The notes: generated by a model from the sequence alone, not told the origin. A stretch of DNA of 64,000 nt from Roseimicrobium sp. ORNL1 (GCF_011044495.1 NZ_CP049143.1:6634001-6698000), one strand, 5' to 3'; numbered from the stretch's first letter, positions 1-9,613 are shown. A program made the numbers and translations.

Positions 1-1
1 G

Positions 2-1321
2 CGGCACATCTTCGGCGCGCTGTGGCTGGTGGCCTTCGGCATCACGATGGCCCTCTACTTCCACGACCTGAAGAATGAGGTGGACCCGGCGTTCGCCTAC
101 AAGCAGCAGGACGGCCACGAGACGCTGAAGAGCGACATTGTCGGGTTCATGAAGGAGCCAGGAAGGGCGATTCCCTATGTCCTGCGATTCCTCGGCGGGC
201 ATCTGGGACGCGGCACCAGCCTGAGCGTGATGCAGGCGAGCCTCTACGCAGGCGCCATTTCCGTCGCTCTGTATCTGGCGGCGGTGGTGTACCTCTTCTG
301 GCACTGGAAGCGTCAGGACCTGCGCGCGAAGCTCCTCCCGTGGCTGATGTTTGGCGCCTATTCCATCGGGACCGCGTGTCTCGTGGCGTTGGGCCGCATG
401 TGGGCCTCCACCAGCGGGGACAATGCTATTGCGCCCCGCTATGCCATCCATCCCATCCCACTCACGGTTTCCATCATCGTGCTCACCTGGCTGATGGTGC
501 GCGACTGGCAGAAGCGCCGCGAACATCCCCTGCCCACGGTGAATCGCGCCATGCTGGCCATGGCCGTGGTGCTCGTCTGCGTGCAGGCGGCCTCCTGGGT
601 GCACGGCCAGCACCTCATGGAGATGTGGCAGTCCTCGCGCCTGCGTGGCGCGGTGACCACGCGCTTCGTCAAAGTGATGCCCCAGATGGATAATGTGGTG
701 CCGGTGAATCCGCACTACGCGATCCTCGCGGATAAGCTGGGCCTCCTGGATCCGCCCCTGCTGAAGGATACCCAACTCAACAACTTCCGCCTGGCGCCGA
801 GGTTGCTGAGTTCCAACACGGCCAAATTCAAGAACATCGAGATCGGCGTGGATGATGATGGATTCTATGGCATTGCCGAAGGCTATGCGTGTCTGGCTTC
901 ACGTGAGCGTGTGGCGGACGGCGTCTTCCTCACGCGGCGTATTCCGCGGGAGGGTCGCTGGGAGATTTTCCACGTGGAGCAGGTCACGGGCATGCCGCTG
1001 TTCCTCGGTGAAATGTTTTTCAAGGACACCCAGTTCGTGCACCTGCCGGGGCAAAGCGTCACCCAGGAGGTGCTGGCGGGATTCTCAGGACGTTTCCGGC
1101 TGAACCAACTGCCGCCGGGCCTGCATGACATCATGGCCTGGGCCTACGACTCCAAGAAGAAGACGGTCTTCCCCATCGCAGGATTCTTCGAACTGGATAC
1201 GCGAGGTTCACGACCCAAGCTCAAGCGCTTGGGAACCAATCCCGCCGCGGTGCACCTGAGCAAATTCCTCGAGGGCGGAAAGCCTCAAGAGAAAGAGGAG
1301 AAGGAAAAAGAAAAAGAGTAA
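2..1321 (+). CDS. Polytopic membrane protein, 5'-truncated by the window edge
   Basis: The frame is open from base 2, so the true start lies upstream; 439 residues are visible. The N-terminal half has about five hydrophobic segments, roughly at visible residues 1-20, 82-101, 111-131, 153-166 and 183-200, with a short conserved-looking stretch GDNAIAPRYAIHP before the fourth. That arrangement resembles the end of polytopic glycosyltransferase-like membrane proteins, but I cannot name the family. The remaining ~230 residues are soluble and probably periplasmic. The extreme C-terminus is a run of Glu/Lys (KPQEKEEKEKEKE) that is likely disordered. Function unknown. Confidence 0.75.
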   Translation, partial: RHIFGALWLVAFGITMALYFHDLKNEVDPAFAYKQQDGHETLKSDIVGFMKEPGRAIPYVLRFLGGHLGRGTSLSVMQASLYAGAISVALYLAAVVYLFWHWKRQDLRAKLLPWLMFGAYSIGTACLVALGRMWASTSGDNAIAPRYAIHPIPLTVSIIVLTWLMVRDWQKRREHPLPTVNRAMLAMAVVLVCVQAASWVHGQHLMEMWQSSRLRGAVTTRFVKVMPQMDNVVPVNPHYAILADKLGLLDPPLLKDTQLNNFRLAPRLLSSNTAKFKNIEIGVDDDGFYGIAEGYACLASRERVADGVFLTRRIPREGRWEIFHVEQVTGMPLFLGEMFFKDTQFVHLPGQSVTQEVLAGFSGRFRLNQLPPGLHDIMAWAYDSKKKTVFPIAGFFELDTRGSRPKLKRLGTNPAAVHLSKFLEGGKPQEKEEKEKEKE

Positions 1322-1447
1322 GCGGGAAGGAAGTGCCGGGCGGGTTGAGGCTGCGTCTTCCTGACTCTGGTCCCGCTTCGGGCATCATCGTCAGGTTAAG
1401 AAAGCGTGATGCTTGCGAGTGATTCGGACGCTCTGACGCGAAGCGTC

Positions 1448-1620
1448 CTTGGACTGCGTGCAGCCCTGCTGCCGCTTTCCAGAGTCCACAGCCTGCTGTG
1501 GCGATGGTGGCACTCGCTGGCAGGGTGATGCGTTCAGAAAAGCTTGGCGACTGCGTCGCAGTGAAGCGTGCAGCAGGCTGCACTTCAGAAAAGCGGCAGC
1601 AGGGCTGCGCGCAGTCCAAG
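1448..1620. repeat. Family I palindromic element, copy 1
   Basis: A 173-bp element bounded by ~33-bp inverted arms (1448-1480 and 1588-1620) that differ at only a few bases. Inside are two further perfect small hairpins, CCACAGCCTGCTGTGG (about 1495-1510) and GTGCAGCAGGCTGCAC (about 1568-1583). A second copy lies at 16875-17045 in the opposite orientation and aligns along its whole length, including the non-palindromic core near 1540-1560. The element sits in a 606-bp gap (1322-1927) in which I see no gene. The rest of that gap holds only a short sequence at 1815-1838 that recurs at 50741-50764. Confidence 0.85.
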
Positions 1621-1927
1621 GTGGCTTCGCCACACAAGTCATCCTATGGGGCGGGATGGCGATGTCATGAGAATGCGATGTCCGACCCCTCACGGGAGAC
1701 TTCATTAAATGCGCTATGCTATATCCTGATGCACATGCGCGTAGCGGGATCACGCACTCCAAGGCGCTTCGCGCAAGGTGGAGCCCGTCCAGGAAGCCTC
1801 CTGGCCGATTCGCACCGGACACGTCACGAGACATGCCGATGATGCCTTCGGCATCTCGCTGATAAGTTCTGACGCAGCCCCGTTCTCAGACCTGCGCTGA
1901 CCTTGCTTCCTTCGCTATCGGCACCAC

Positions 1928-3184
1928 CTACTGCTCGCCGCCGGTGGTTTCCACCCCGGGTTTCAAGCGGAAGCCCTGGATGCTCGTCTGGCCTTCGTAG
2001 GAGTAGATGCGCTGCACGTCGCTGATTTTCATCAGCAGCCAGGGGGAGGCCATGTTCTCGCCGTTCTTGGTGTAGACGATGTCATCCGCGATGTAGACAC
2101 AGGAGTGGATGGCATTGCCCTGGGCATTGAGGAACATGAGAACGTCGCCAAACTCAAAGGGGGCTTCAATCCGGTTGTAGTTCTCCAGCACCGCGCTCGT
2201 GGCGAGACGGGTGTCCAGGTAATACTCCCTGGGCTTGTAGTTGAAAAAATTCAGCGAACTCCAGTGGCAGTCAGGCATGCGGCCCATGACCGCCAGTTCC
2301 ATGGGAGGATAGCCATAGAGATAACGGCGGGCGAGTGAGGGCAGCAGGTGGATGATGTCCAACTGGTTCGTGCCTTCGGTCTCGATGGTCGAGGTGACCA
2401 GCGGTTCGATGTCCTTGTTGCGCTTGCGGCCGCTCCAGTAGCGGATGACGCTTTTCAGATCCGTGTTGTCGTCAACAACCAGCCTGACCATGAGGGACCG
2501 GGTACGCGTCATGGTCTTGAAAAAGTCCTTCGCCTCGGCGTCGGTCTTCACATAGTTCAGCACGGCCGAGAGGTCGCTGAAGGCCAGCACCTCCCCACGC
2601 ATGTAGGTGAACTTCTTGATGATCTCCCGCAGTTCAGGAGTGAGGCGGGACTGGCCGAGCCACTGGTCCACACTGCCGCTGGTGATGAACACCGGGTTCA
2701 CGTAAAACTCATTTTCAGGAGCCCTGGCCAGCTCCGCGTAAATGATGGAGCGCTGGGCCGGCGTCATGACGGACAGGTCCGGCAGCGGCGGAAAGACGGT
2801 GATGCGGCCATCCCGGTTGACGCAATTTTTGGAATCGAGGAGGTAATCCTGCAGGGCCTGAGGCAGGGAGGCGCGGGTGAAAAGATTGCGCAGGCCAGCC
2901 TCCGTTTCCCCGGGGAATTCCCATTTGGTGACGGAATTCGGCATCGGGAAATGCTCAATAAGGCTCGGGGGTGCCTCAAGGTAGATGTAATAGTACTCCA
3001 GCTGGCCCCAAGGTCCCGGGTGGCACTGGTACATCTTTCCAAAGACCTCCGAAGTGGAGTCTGGAGAAGACGGCAGGGGCGTCCCGGCCTGCACAGGAGC
3101 AGGGGCGGTGAGCCATGGCATCACCAGGGCGATGGCGCTGACAAAGGTGGTGAAAGGAAATTTCGGGGACGTTCGGGACATCAT
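1928..3184 (-). CDS. Secreted protein with NlpC/P60-like (papain-fold) C-terminus
   Basis: Predicted 418-residue exported protein. I start it at the Met at 3184 (or the adjacent one at 3181), because this gives a signal peptide ending near APVQA; the longer upstream frame only reads into the divergent promoter. The middle is unrecognised. The C-terminal ~120 residues carry DCHWSSLNFF followed by FEFGDVLMFLNAQG and HSCVYIADDIVYTKNG. This Cys, then GD-V, then His order is typical of NlpC/P60 and related papain-like folds, which act on cell-wall peptides or amides. Catalysis is an inference from the Cys/His pattern. It is transcribed away from the secretin gene. Confidence 0.55.
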   Translation of the reverse strand: MMSRTSPKFPFTTFVSAIALVMPWLTAPAPVQAGTPLPSSPDSTSEVFGKMYQCHPGPWGQLEYYYIYLEAPPSLIEHFPMPNSVTKWEFPGETEAGLRNLFTRASLPQALQDYLLDSKNCVNRDGRITVFPPLPDLSVMTPAQRSIIYAELARAPENEFYVNPVFITSGSVDQWLGQSRLTPELREIIKKFTYMRGEVLAFSDLSAVLNYVKTDAEAKDFFKTMTRTRSLMVRLVVDDNTDLKSVIRYWSGRKRNKDIEPLVTSTIETEGTNQLDIIHLLPSLARRYLYGYPPMELAVMGRMPDCHWSSLNFFNYKPREYYLDTRLATSAVLENYNRIEAPFEFGDVLMFLNAQGNAIHSCVYIADDIVYTKNGENMASPWLLMKISDVQRIYSYEGQTSIQGFRLKPGVETTGGEQ

Positions 3185-3343
3185 TGAAGGAGCGGCGGGA
3201 GGCAGCAAAGGGGGCCAGATACTGGACTGAAACGGATGGCCTTTGTCAATCATAGGTGTCCAAGCGTTGAAAACTGCTTTTCGCGCAGCAGAAGATTGTC
3301 ATTCTCCGGCAAATACGCTCTAATCGCGGCCTTGATCAGAAAA

Positions 3344-5848
3344 ATGCCAGGAGGTACCCCCCCACCCCCACTCTTAAACTCCGCCAGGAGGGCGCTCTGC
3401 CCTCTCCTAATGGCTGGCGGTGTGTGGTGTGGGTCCATGTCCATTCTCCACGCTGGTCCGGCGGGCGCCGGGACCGCCACATCCTCTGTGGCCGAGAGAG
3501 AGGTGGCACGCCGTGCCGCCTTGTTGCAACAGGCGAAGACCTACATCGCGGAAGCCGCTGTCCTTGAGAGCAAAGGCGACTACGCAGATGCCGCCTCCCA
3601 TTATCGCGAGGCTTGGAATCTCCTTCCCAATGCGCCCATGGCGGCCACGCTGCGTGCCGAAGCCCGGGATGGCTACTCCCGCACCGCCGTGCAGCATGCC
3701 CGGAAGCTGGCCAAAGAAGCGCACTATAAGGAAGCACGCGCGCTGCTCGCGACCGTGCTCGCCCCGGATTTCAACCCTGGCTACGCCGATGCGGTACGCC
3801 TTGAGAAAGAGCTGGATGACCCGGACCGGTACGAGCCCGCCCTCACTCCTGGGCACCTCGCCAAGGTGGCCGAGGTAGAAGACGCCCTGCGCAAGGGCTG
3901 GAGCTTCCTGAATCTGGGCAACTACGACAAGGCCAACGATACCTTTAAAGAGGCGCTGAGAATCGACCCCTACAACAAGGCCGCTCGCAGAGGCATGGAG
4001 CAGGCCGAGCAGTACCGGGCTCAGTACTTCGATGTCGCTCGCGACCACACCCGGGCGAAGATGCTGGCCACCGTGGATGCCCAGTGGGAGGACGCGGTTC
4101 CTGCGGATCTCTCAAAGCTGTTTGGCACAGCAGGCCAGCTCGGCGTCATGGGCGGCACGCGTGAATCCAATCTCCTGAAGCTGCGCACTTTCATGGTGCC
4201 TATCGTAGAGCTTCAGGGAGCTGGCCTTGAGGAGGTCATCGAGTTCCTGCGCATCCGCAGCCGGGAGCTCGATCCCCAGAAGAAGGGCGTGGACTTCGTA
4301 CTGAAGGTCTCCCCGGAAATCGCCAACAAGCCCGTGTCCCTCAATATGGTAGGGGTGCCGCTCGAGGAGGTGCTCCGGTACGCCACAGAAATGACCGGCA
4401 CCATCTACCGGGTGGATGAGTACGCCGTGACCATCACCTCCCGCGCGGAGCGGTCGGATACCCTCATCTCCCGCAGCTACCGCGTGCCGCCGGATTTCCT
4501 CCAGAATGCTCCTGCCGGTGATGTGGGCGCCGCACCTGCCAATCCTTTCGACCCCAAGCCCGCAGGTGGCGGCACCGGATTGACCATCCGCCGCATGGGT
4601 GTCCGTGAGTTCCTTGAGCAGCGCGGGGTGAAGTTCCCCGAAGGTGCCGGAGCCTCTTACAGCCCTGCCACCAACATCCTTTCCGTCCGCAACACGGAAG
4701 AGAACCTGGTCTTGGTGGACACCATGGTGGATGAACTATCCAACGCCGTGCCCAAGCAGGTGGAGATTCAGGTGCGGATGATTGAGGTCAATCAGACCCA
4801 CTTCAATGAGCTGGGCTTTGACTGGATGCTCGGTCAGTTCAATCTCCCCGGCACCGAACGAGTCTTCGCCAGCGGCGGTACGGGCGGCAACCAGCGCAGC
4901 GGCGCTTTCACCTCGGCTGACTTCAGCACGACTTATCCTGGCTCAGGTGGCCTCCCCGTGGGGGTAAACCCTGTCACCGCCGGCCTGCGCAGTTCCGGTG
5001 CCATTCTTGGAACACCCTCCATCGACGGCCTGATTGGCCAGCAGCAGTCGGTAGGCCTGGACTCCCGCTCGCCCGGCACCTTTGCCATCACCGGGGTGTT
5101 CACCGACCCGTCGTTCCAGATGGTGTTGCGCGCGATTCACCAGAGCAAGGGCATCGACTTCATGGCAGCTCCCAGCGTGGTGACCAAGAGTGGCCAGCGC
5201 TCCCGCATCTCGGTTTCGCGTGAGTTCATCTATCCCACCGAGTTCGACCCGCCCCAGATTCCGCAGACTCTCTCGGCCCTGTTCATCTACGACGCACTGA
5301 CCGGCTTTCTCATCGACGTGGGCATGCCGCCAGTGGTACCGGTAACTCCCTCGACGCCAACGGCCTTCGAAATGCGCGAAGTGGGCGTGACCATGGAGGT
5401 GGAACCCGTGGTGGGACCGGACAATCGTACCGTGGAACTCAACCTCGTGCCCAGCCTGACCGAGTTTGAAGGGTTCATCAATTACGGCGAACCGATCACC
5501 CTGGCCGGACAAAACGTGCCGCCAAACACCGTCGCCACCCCCAACGACATCCTGCAGCCTGTCTTCCGCTCCAACAAGATCTCCACCAATGTTACGGTGT
5601 ATGACGGCTCGACCGTGGTGCTCGGCGGCGTGATGTACGAGAAACGCCAGGACATCAACGACAAGGTGCCCATCATCGGGAACATCCCCATCGTGGGCCG
5701 CGCCTTCCAAAGCCAGCTCGACCAGGTGGAAAAGAAGAACGTTCTCTTCTACGTGACCGTCAAAATCCTCGATCCCGGCGGCAATCGCGTAACTCCGGAA
5801 GCTGCACCTCTGGATGCGGCAGCGGCGGAAGCGACGGTGGCGCGGTAG
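3344..5848 (+). CDS. TPR-containing secretin (Amuc_1098-like pilus/type II outer-membrane protein)
   Basis: 834-residue protein when started at the ATG at 3344, which gives an N-terminal export segment; the longer frame from 3236 overlaps the divergent gene. Order: signal/TM, TPR-like helices (about 45-230), an STN/N0-like region (VSLNMVGVPLEEVLRYATEMTG), a secretin N-type domain, then the secretin barrel region with VEIQVRMIEVNQTHFNELGFDWM and the terminal VLGGVMYEKRQ...DKVPIIGNIPIVGRAF block. This matches the verrucomicrobial type IV pilus secretin family exemplified by Akkermansia Amuc_1098. It would form a multimeric outer-membrane pore. No pilin or secretion ATPase gene accompanies it here, so it is an orphan locally. 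Confidence 0.85.
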   Translation: MPGGTPPPPLLNSARRALCPLLMAGGVWCGSMSILHAGPAGAGTATSSVAEREVARRAALLQQAKTYIAEAAVLESKGDYADAASHYREAWNLLPNAPMAATLRAEARDGYSRTAVQHARKLAKEAHYKEARALLATVLAPDFNPGYADAVRLEKELDDPDRYEPALTPGHLAKVAEVEDALRKGWSFLNLGNYDKANDTFKEALRIDPYNKAARRGMEQAEQYRAQYFDVARDHTRAKMLATVDAQWEDAVPADLSKLFGTAGQLGVMGGTRESNLLKLRTFMVPIVELQGAGLEEVIEFLRIRSRELDPQKKGVDFVLKVSPEIANKPVSLNMVGVPLEEVLRYATEMTGTIYRVDEYAVTITSRAERSDTLISRSYRVPPDFLQNAPAGDVGAAPANPFDPKPAGGGTGLTIRRMGVREFLEQRGVKFPEGAGASYSPATNILSVRNTEENLVLVDTMVDELSNAVPKQVEIQVRMIEVNQTHFNELGFDWMLGQFNLPGTERVFASGGTGGNQRSGAFTSADFSTTYPGSGGLPVGVNPVTAGLRSSGAILGTPSIDGLIGQQQSVGLDSRSPGTFAITGVFTDPSFQMVLRAIHQSKGIDFMAAPSVVTKSGQRSRISVSREFIYPTEFDPPQIPQTLSALFIYDALTGFLIDVGMPPVVPVTPSTPTAFEMREVGVTMEVEPVVGPDNRTVELNLVPSLTEFEGFINYGEPITLAGQNVPPNTVATPNDILQPVFRSNKISTNVTVYDGSTVVLGGVMYEKRQDINDKVPIIGNIPIVGRAFQSQLDQVEKKNVLFYVTVKILDPGGNRVTPEAAPLDAAAAEATVAR

Positions 5849-5921
5849 TCTGGATGGTCTAGATCTGGTGAGCCCAAAGGGGGATTGCCCACAGGTTCCT
5901 ACGCGTTCGTGAGACGCTCGT

Positions 5922-6023
5922 GCGACCTTTCAGGCCGCGATGCCGAGGGGCATGGACCCAGGGCGGCGGTCGCTGGGGCTCTCTTGCCCTGGGCTGGAAT
6001 CGTGTGACCCTTCGGGCCACGAG
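5922..6023. repeat. Family III element, single half-copy
   Basis: About 100 bp that aligns with the right half of the full element at 21871-22111. Shared blocks occur in the same order: a GACC(C)TTTCAGG hairpin, a CCCAGGG..CGGTCGC block, CCCTGGGCTGG, and a terminal ACCCTTCGGGCCAC hairpin. It occupies the 630-bp gap 5849-6478 together with the family II copy at 6146-6299. I see no gene in that gap. Confidence 0.55.
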
Positions 6024-6145
6024 ACTCGGGCTGCGAAGGGAACTTCGGGGAGCGTAGACCTTGTGAGCCAAATATTCTTTGATAGCAGGACGAGTTGAAA
6101 ACAGATCGCTTAAACGCGACGAACTTACCCAGCGTGTCGCAGAAG

Positions 6146-6299
6146 GCCCAAGGATCGGGAACGCCTCGTTCCCGTCAGCGCTCAACACGCCTGGTGACGT
6201 CGCATGTCGAGCACCCGTGGTGATCCAAAAGAGTGCTTCGACGGATACACGCCATAGACCTTTTCACCCACGGGAACGAGGCGTTCCCGATCCTTGGGC
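6146..6299. repeat. Family II nested palindrome, copy A (short form)
   Basis: Perfect 30-bp inverted repeat: 6146-6175 pairs with 6270-6299. Each arm also contains its own hairpin, CGGGAAC-GCCTC-GTTCCCG. Flanks at 6088-6145 and 6300-6396 are clearly homologous to those of copy C (24453-24510 and 24829-24931), so the element proper spans about 6088-6396. Copy A lacks the inner CGCAGGGAGCGGCACTAG palindrome present in copies B, C and D; only 94 bp separate its arms. Confidence 0.9.
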
Positions 6300-6478
6300 C
6301 TGTGTCACGTCCATGTTCCATGGATGCACTTGTCGCATGAACCACTCCAGGTAGCCGACGTCCTTCACAGAAAGACTCGGTTTCAACATTCCTTGGTGTC
6401 ACTCATTGCCCAGAGGTTATATCACGTGTGACTGCTCCGCACTGACCGCACACGGAGTGGTCGGACCACCATGCCCAC

Positions 6479-7837
6479 CTACCACAGCTGAATCTGCTGG
6501 CCGCCTTCCGGAGCCATCACTTCTGACGACTGGGGAAGTTCGCGGGCCAACGTCTGCTGGAACCAGGCCTGGGCGGGTGGGTCGCCGTGCACGAGGAGCA
6601 CCTTGGCAGGTGCAACCTGCTTCACGTAGTCCACGATGGATTCGCGGGTGGAATGCGCGCTGAAGTCGTAGCTTTCGACACGGCAATGCACTTCCACGGC
6701 GGGGAGCTTGGGGTCAAGGACCACGGGCTCTCCGGGCTTGGCATTCCTCACACGGTAGCCGGGAGTTTCCGGGTCCGTGTAGCCGACGAAGGCCACGGTG
6801 TTGCGCGCGTTGGGCAGGAACTGGCGGGCGAACTGGTTGGACGTGGTGCCTTCGCTCATCATGCCACTGGAGAGGGCATAGATGGTCTGCGGGTTGTAGG
6901 TCAGTTCCTTCTTGCGCTTGCGCGGGGCGACGAGGGTGCGCATGTCTTGCAGAATGCGGAAGCCCTCGTAGTTGCGCCGGGTCTTGTGCGCGTACTGGTC
7001 ATACATCACGGTGACCTTCGTGCTCAGGCCACCGATGACCACGGGCGCGGGTGGGATGAGCTCCATCTCCACCAGCTCATGCATCATCACGAGCACTTCC
7101 TGGGATTTACCCAGGGCGAAGACGGGAATGAGCACCGCGCCATTGACCTCGAACGTCTCACGGATCGCTTTGCCCAGGCGCTCCTTTTCACCGCGCCGGG
7201 AGAAGTCCTCGGGTCGCTGGTAGTCGCCACGCGTGGTCTCGATGATGAGTGCATCGATGCCTTCCGTGGGGAAGTCCGCGCCTTTCGTGATGGTCTGGGA
7301 TTCGAAATTGACGTCGCCGGAGTAGAAGAGCGTCTTGCCCCCGTGCCGCAGACGCACGCCCACGGAGCCCATGATGTGACCCGCATCGTAGAACGTGCAC
7401 TCCACATCGGTGCCCGGGAGCATGAAGGGCTTGCGCAGGTCGCGGTAGTCCCACTGGGAGACGATGCCGTCGATTTCCTTGTGCGTGAAAAGCGGGTACT
7501 CGTGGATCTGCAGCTCATCGCGCTGGCTGGACATCACGTTTACCGAATTGTGCAGCATGCCGGCGGTGAGCTCGCCGGTGGCCTCGGTCATGAAGACGGG
7601 CGTCTTCGGCTGCTGGCGCTGGAGCACCGGCAGCGAGCCGATGTGGTCATGGTGCGCGTGGGTGATGATGATGGCGTCCGCACTGTTGTACGGCACGGCG
7701 CTGTGGTTCGGCAATGAGTCCAGGCCCTTCTCACGGGGATGCGCTCCGGCATCCAGAATGATGCGGCTGCCGCCGGCTTCGATGAGGTAGGAGTTTGCGC
7801 CGATTTCCTTGCGGCGCAGCAAACTGCGAAAAGTCAT
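6479..7837 (-). CDS. Beta-CASP metallo-beta-lactamase-fold hydrolase (predicted RNase)
   Basis: 452 residues, the usual size for CPSF73/YSH1-like bacterial beta-CASP proteins. The zinc-binding signature HAHHDH is at residues 60-65 (HxHxDH). Further metal ligands are likely in GSVGVRLRHG...FYSGD. The beta-CASP part carries SSGMMSEGTTS and, near the C-terminus, SAHSTRESIVDYVKQVAPAKVLLVHGDP. Family members are cytoplasmic endo/exoribonucleases acting on RNA. It stands alone on the minus strand between two repeat-filled gaps. The fold is secure; the substrate is inferred. Confidence 0.9.
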   Translation of the reverse strand: MTFRSLLRRKEIGANSYLIEAGGSRIILDAGAHPREKGLDSLPNHSAVPYNSADAIIITHAHHDHIGSLPVLQRQQPKTPVFMTEATGELTAGMLHNSVNVMSSQRDELQIHEYPLFTHKEIDGIVSQWDYRDLRKPFMLPGTDVECTFYDAGHIMGSVGVRLRHGGKTLFYSGDVNFESQTITKGADFPTEGIDALIIETTRGDYQRPEDFSRRGEKERLGKAIRETFEVNGAVLIPVFALGKSQEVLVMMHELVEMELIPPAPVVIGGLSTKVTVMYDQYAHKTRRNYEGFRILQDMRTLVAPRKRKKELTYNPQTIYALSSGMMSEGTTSNQFARQFLPNARNTVAFVGYTDPETPGYRVRNAKPGEPVVLDPKLPAVEVHCRVESYDFSAHSTRESIVDYVKQVAPAKVLLVHGDPPAQAWFQQTLARELPQSSEVMAPEGGQQIQLW

Positions 7838-8068
7838 GAGAGAGAGGTCTAACTGAATCGCGCCTCAGCGCGAGCCTGCACCCCTACGGGCAAAAAAGGA
7901 TGTTGGCAAGGCGGAGCTGATATCCGGGGGGGGTTGGGAGGAGCGGGGCGGAGCGATCCAGCCGACCGGGCAAATACGGTTGGGTGAGTTTGGGTGCAGG
8001 GTGTTCAACGCAGCGCCGAGCGGAGCGAGACGACTGCGAAGCAGCCCGAAGGGTGAGGACGGCAGGAC

Positions 8069-8267
8069 GAATCAAACACAGAGACGCAGAGGAACTTCGG
8101 AGACTGAAACTGAAAATACCGTGCGCGATACGCGGGACATGGATTCCTTCCGGGCGGAATCACGCGCGGCGCGTCTTCGGATTTAGCAATCTCATTCTCA
8201 GTCTCCGAAGTTCCTCTGCGTCTCTGTGTCTCTGCGTTGAATCCCATGCAGGTGACCACACCCATAC
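8069..8267. repeat. Family IV palindromic element, copy 1
   Basis: Inverted arms at 8074-8113 and 8198-8238 share CAGAGACGCAGAGGAACTTC and the following CGGAGACTGA. The right end continues into GTTGAATCC-ATGCA-GTGACCACACCC, which matches the end of copy 2 (13684-13870). It lies in a 444-bp gap (7838-8281) with no gene visible. The centre has a separate GC-rich imperfect hairpin around 8126-8176. Confidence 0.75.
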
Positions 8268-8281
8268 CTGCCGCCCCAACG

Positions 8282-9613
8282 CTACACTGCCGCCGAACCC
8301 TCAGCCACGGCAGGTGCATCCTTCCCGACCTCATCCACAGGAATGACCTTCCGATACGGCCAGAGGAAGCAGAAGAGCGTGGTCGTGGCGAGCACCACGG
8401 TGGCGGAAGCGGGGGACCACCACCAGAGGGAGGACTGGAAGGTGAGCATGCACACGATGGCGGCCAGGGCTGCGAGGAGCACGCCGGCCAGCAGGGCCTT
8501 GATACGCCCCCGGTGAAACTGCCACAGCGAGAAGAGCGCCACAGCGCCGGCAAACGCCCAGTCACCCCACACCGGAGCGCGGTGCAACTGCGGCACCGCA
8601 AGCGCCTGTGCGATGGCCTGGGCCTGCGACGCAGCCACGGCTCCCGTACCAATCACCAGTACCTTCCCCTTGCCCAGGGTCTGCGCCGTGGCCGCGAGGG
8701 TGGGCTCATCCGCCAGTGGGTCGAAGAGCCCAAGGGCATCCAGCGTGGGTACGGAGGGTTTCTTCAGCAGCTTCATGGTCCCGCCTTCCTCCAGCGGCAC
8801 GATGTGGGCATCACTGAGACTGAGGCGGGCTCCCTGGCCAAAACGAAGGCTCAATTCAGAAGACGCCATGCGGCGGAAACGTGAAACCGCCTGTGCCGCA
8901 AGCGAGGGTACGAGGTGGGTGCCATCATTGGCAACAAAGGGGAATGATGCTGACCCAGCGCTCTGCTTCTTGTCCCTGTCCTTGTCCTTGTCTCCCTCGG
9001 TCGCAGGTGCAGGTGCAGCCGAAGACACGCGCGCAATGCCCATCTCCTCAGTGCCGATGCGCAAGACCTTGTCCGGAAGGCGGGTGATACTCTTGAAGGA
9101 GGCGGTCGCTGCTGCGGGATTGCCCGCGCCTTCCTCGTTGAAGGAGGGCATGCCGCGCTCCAAAAATTCCTTCTGCTCAGGGGACATCTCGATGGCCTCC
9201 GTGGAAACATCGAACCCGAGAATCAGCGAAGGCACCGGAAGCAGCGCGACTCGAAGCTGCTGGATGAATTCCGCGTTAGCCCCCTCCCACCGGAGTGGCT
9301 CCGTAAAGGCCAGCACGCTGGGCTCCGCGGGTGAGAGCTTCTTCAGGAGCATGATGTAGTCCAGAGGCGCCGGCGGCCACGCTTCGAACTCCGCCTTGTC
9401 CTCCTCGCGGAAATCGATGAAGACCACCTCCGACGAAGTTTCCGGCACGGCCTTCGCAAAGCTGTCCTGCGAATTTGCCACGAGGAAATCCAGGAAGCCC
9501 TGCTCATACTCGTGGACACGCGCCCGATATTCCGGCGACAGGCGCAGTCCCACGACATGCCCCACCAAGGCCGCCGTGAGCAGGACAGCAAAGGTGATGA
9601 CGCGTGCTTTCAT
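8282..9613 (-). CDS. CHASE2-like sensory membrane protein lacking an output domain
   Basis: 443 residues from the Met at 9613, chosen because MKARVITFAVLLTAALVGHVVG is a classic N-terminal anchor. The extracytoplasmic part includes SSEVVFIDFREEDKAEFEAWPP and LDYIMLLKKLSPAEPSVLAFTEPL, which resembles CHASE2 domains (one anchor, a large extracytoplasmic sensor, then a three-helix bundle). Near the C-terminus are about two or three hydrophobic helices (WGDWAFAGAVALFSLW, ALLAGVLLAALAAIVCML, SATVVLATTTLFCFLW). No kinase, cyclase or regulator domain follows, and a Glu/Asp/Lys-rich low-complexity linker sits mid-protein (EGDKDKDRDKKQ). The ligand is unknown. CHASE2 assignment is by pattern only. Confidence 0.5.
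   Translation of the reverse strand: MKARVITFAVLLTAALVGHVVGLRLSPEYRARVHEYEQGFLDFLVANSQDSFAKAVPETSSEVVFIDFREEDKAEFEAWPPAPLDYIMLLKKLSPAEPSVLAFTEPLRWEGANAEFIQQLRVALLPVPSLILGFDVSTEAIEMSPEQKEFLERGMPSFNEEGAGNPAAATASFKSITRLPDKVLRIGTEEMGIARVSSAAPAPATEGDKDKDRDKKQSAGSASFPFVANDGTHLVPSLAAQAVSRFRRMASSELSLRFGQGARLSLSDAHIVPLEEGGTMKLLKKPSVPTLDALGLFDPLADEPTLAATAQTLGKGKVLVIGTGAVAASQAQAIAQALAVPQLHRAPVWGDWAFAGAVALFSLWQFHRGRIKALLAGVLLAALAAIVCMLTFQSSLWWWSPASATVVLATTTLFCFLWPYRKVIPVDEVGKDAPAVAEGSAAV

Noticed and set aside
1780-1860. tRNA-like GC-rich folded stretch
   Set aside because: I could not form a cloverleaf with an acceptor stem and T-loop; it looks like repeat debris.
6587-7717. 376-codon open frame on the plus strand
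   Set aside because: It lies wholly antisense to the beta-CASP hydrolase, whose motifs are intact; the reverse frame has His/Val/Gly-rich composition typical of GC-rich shadows.
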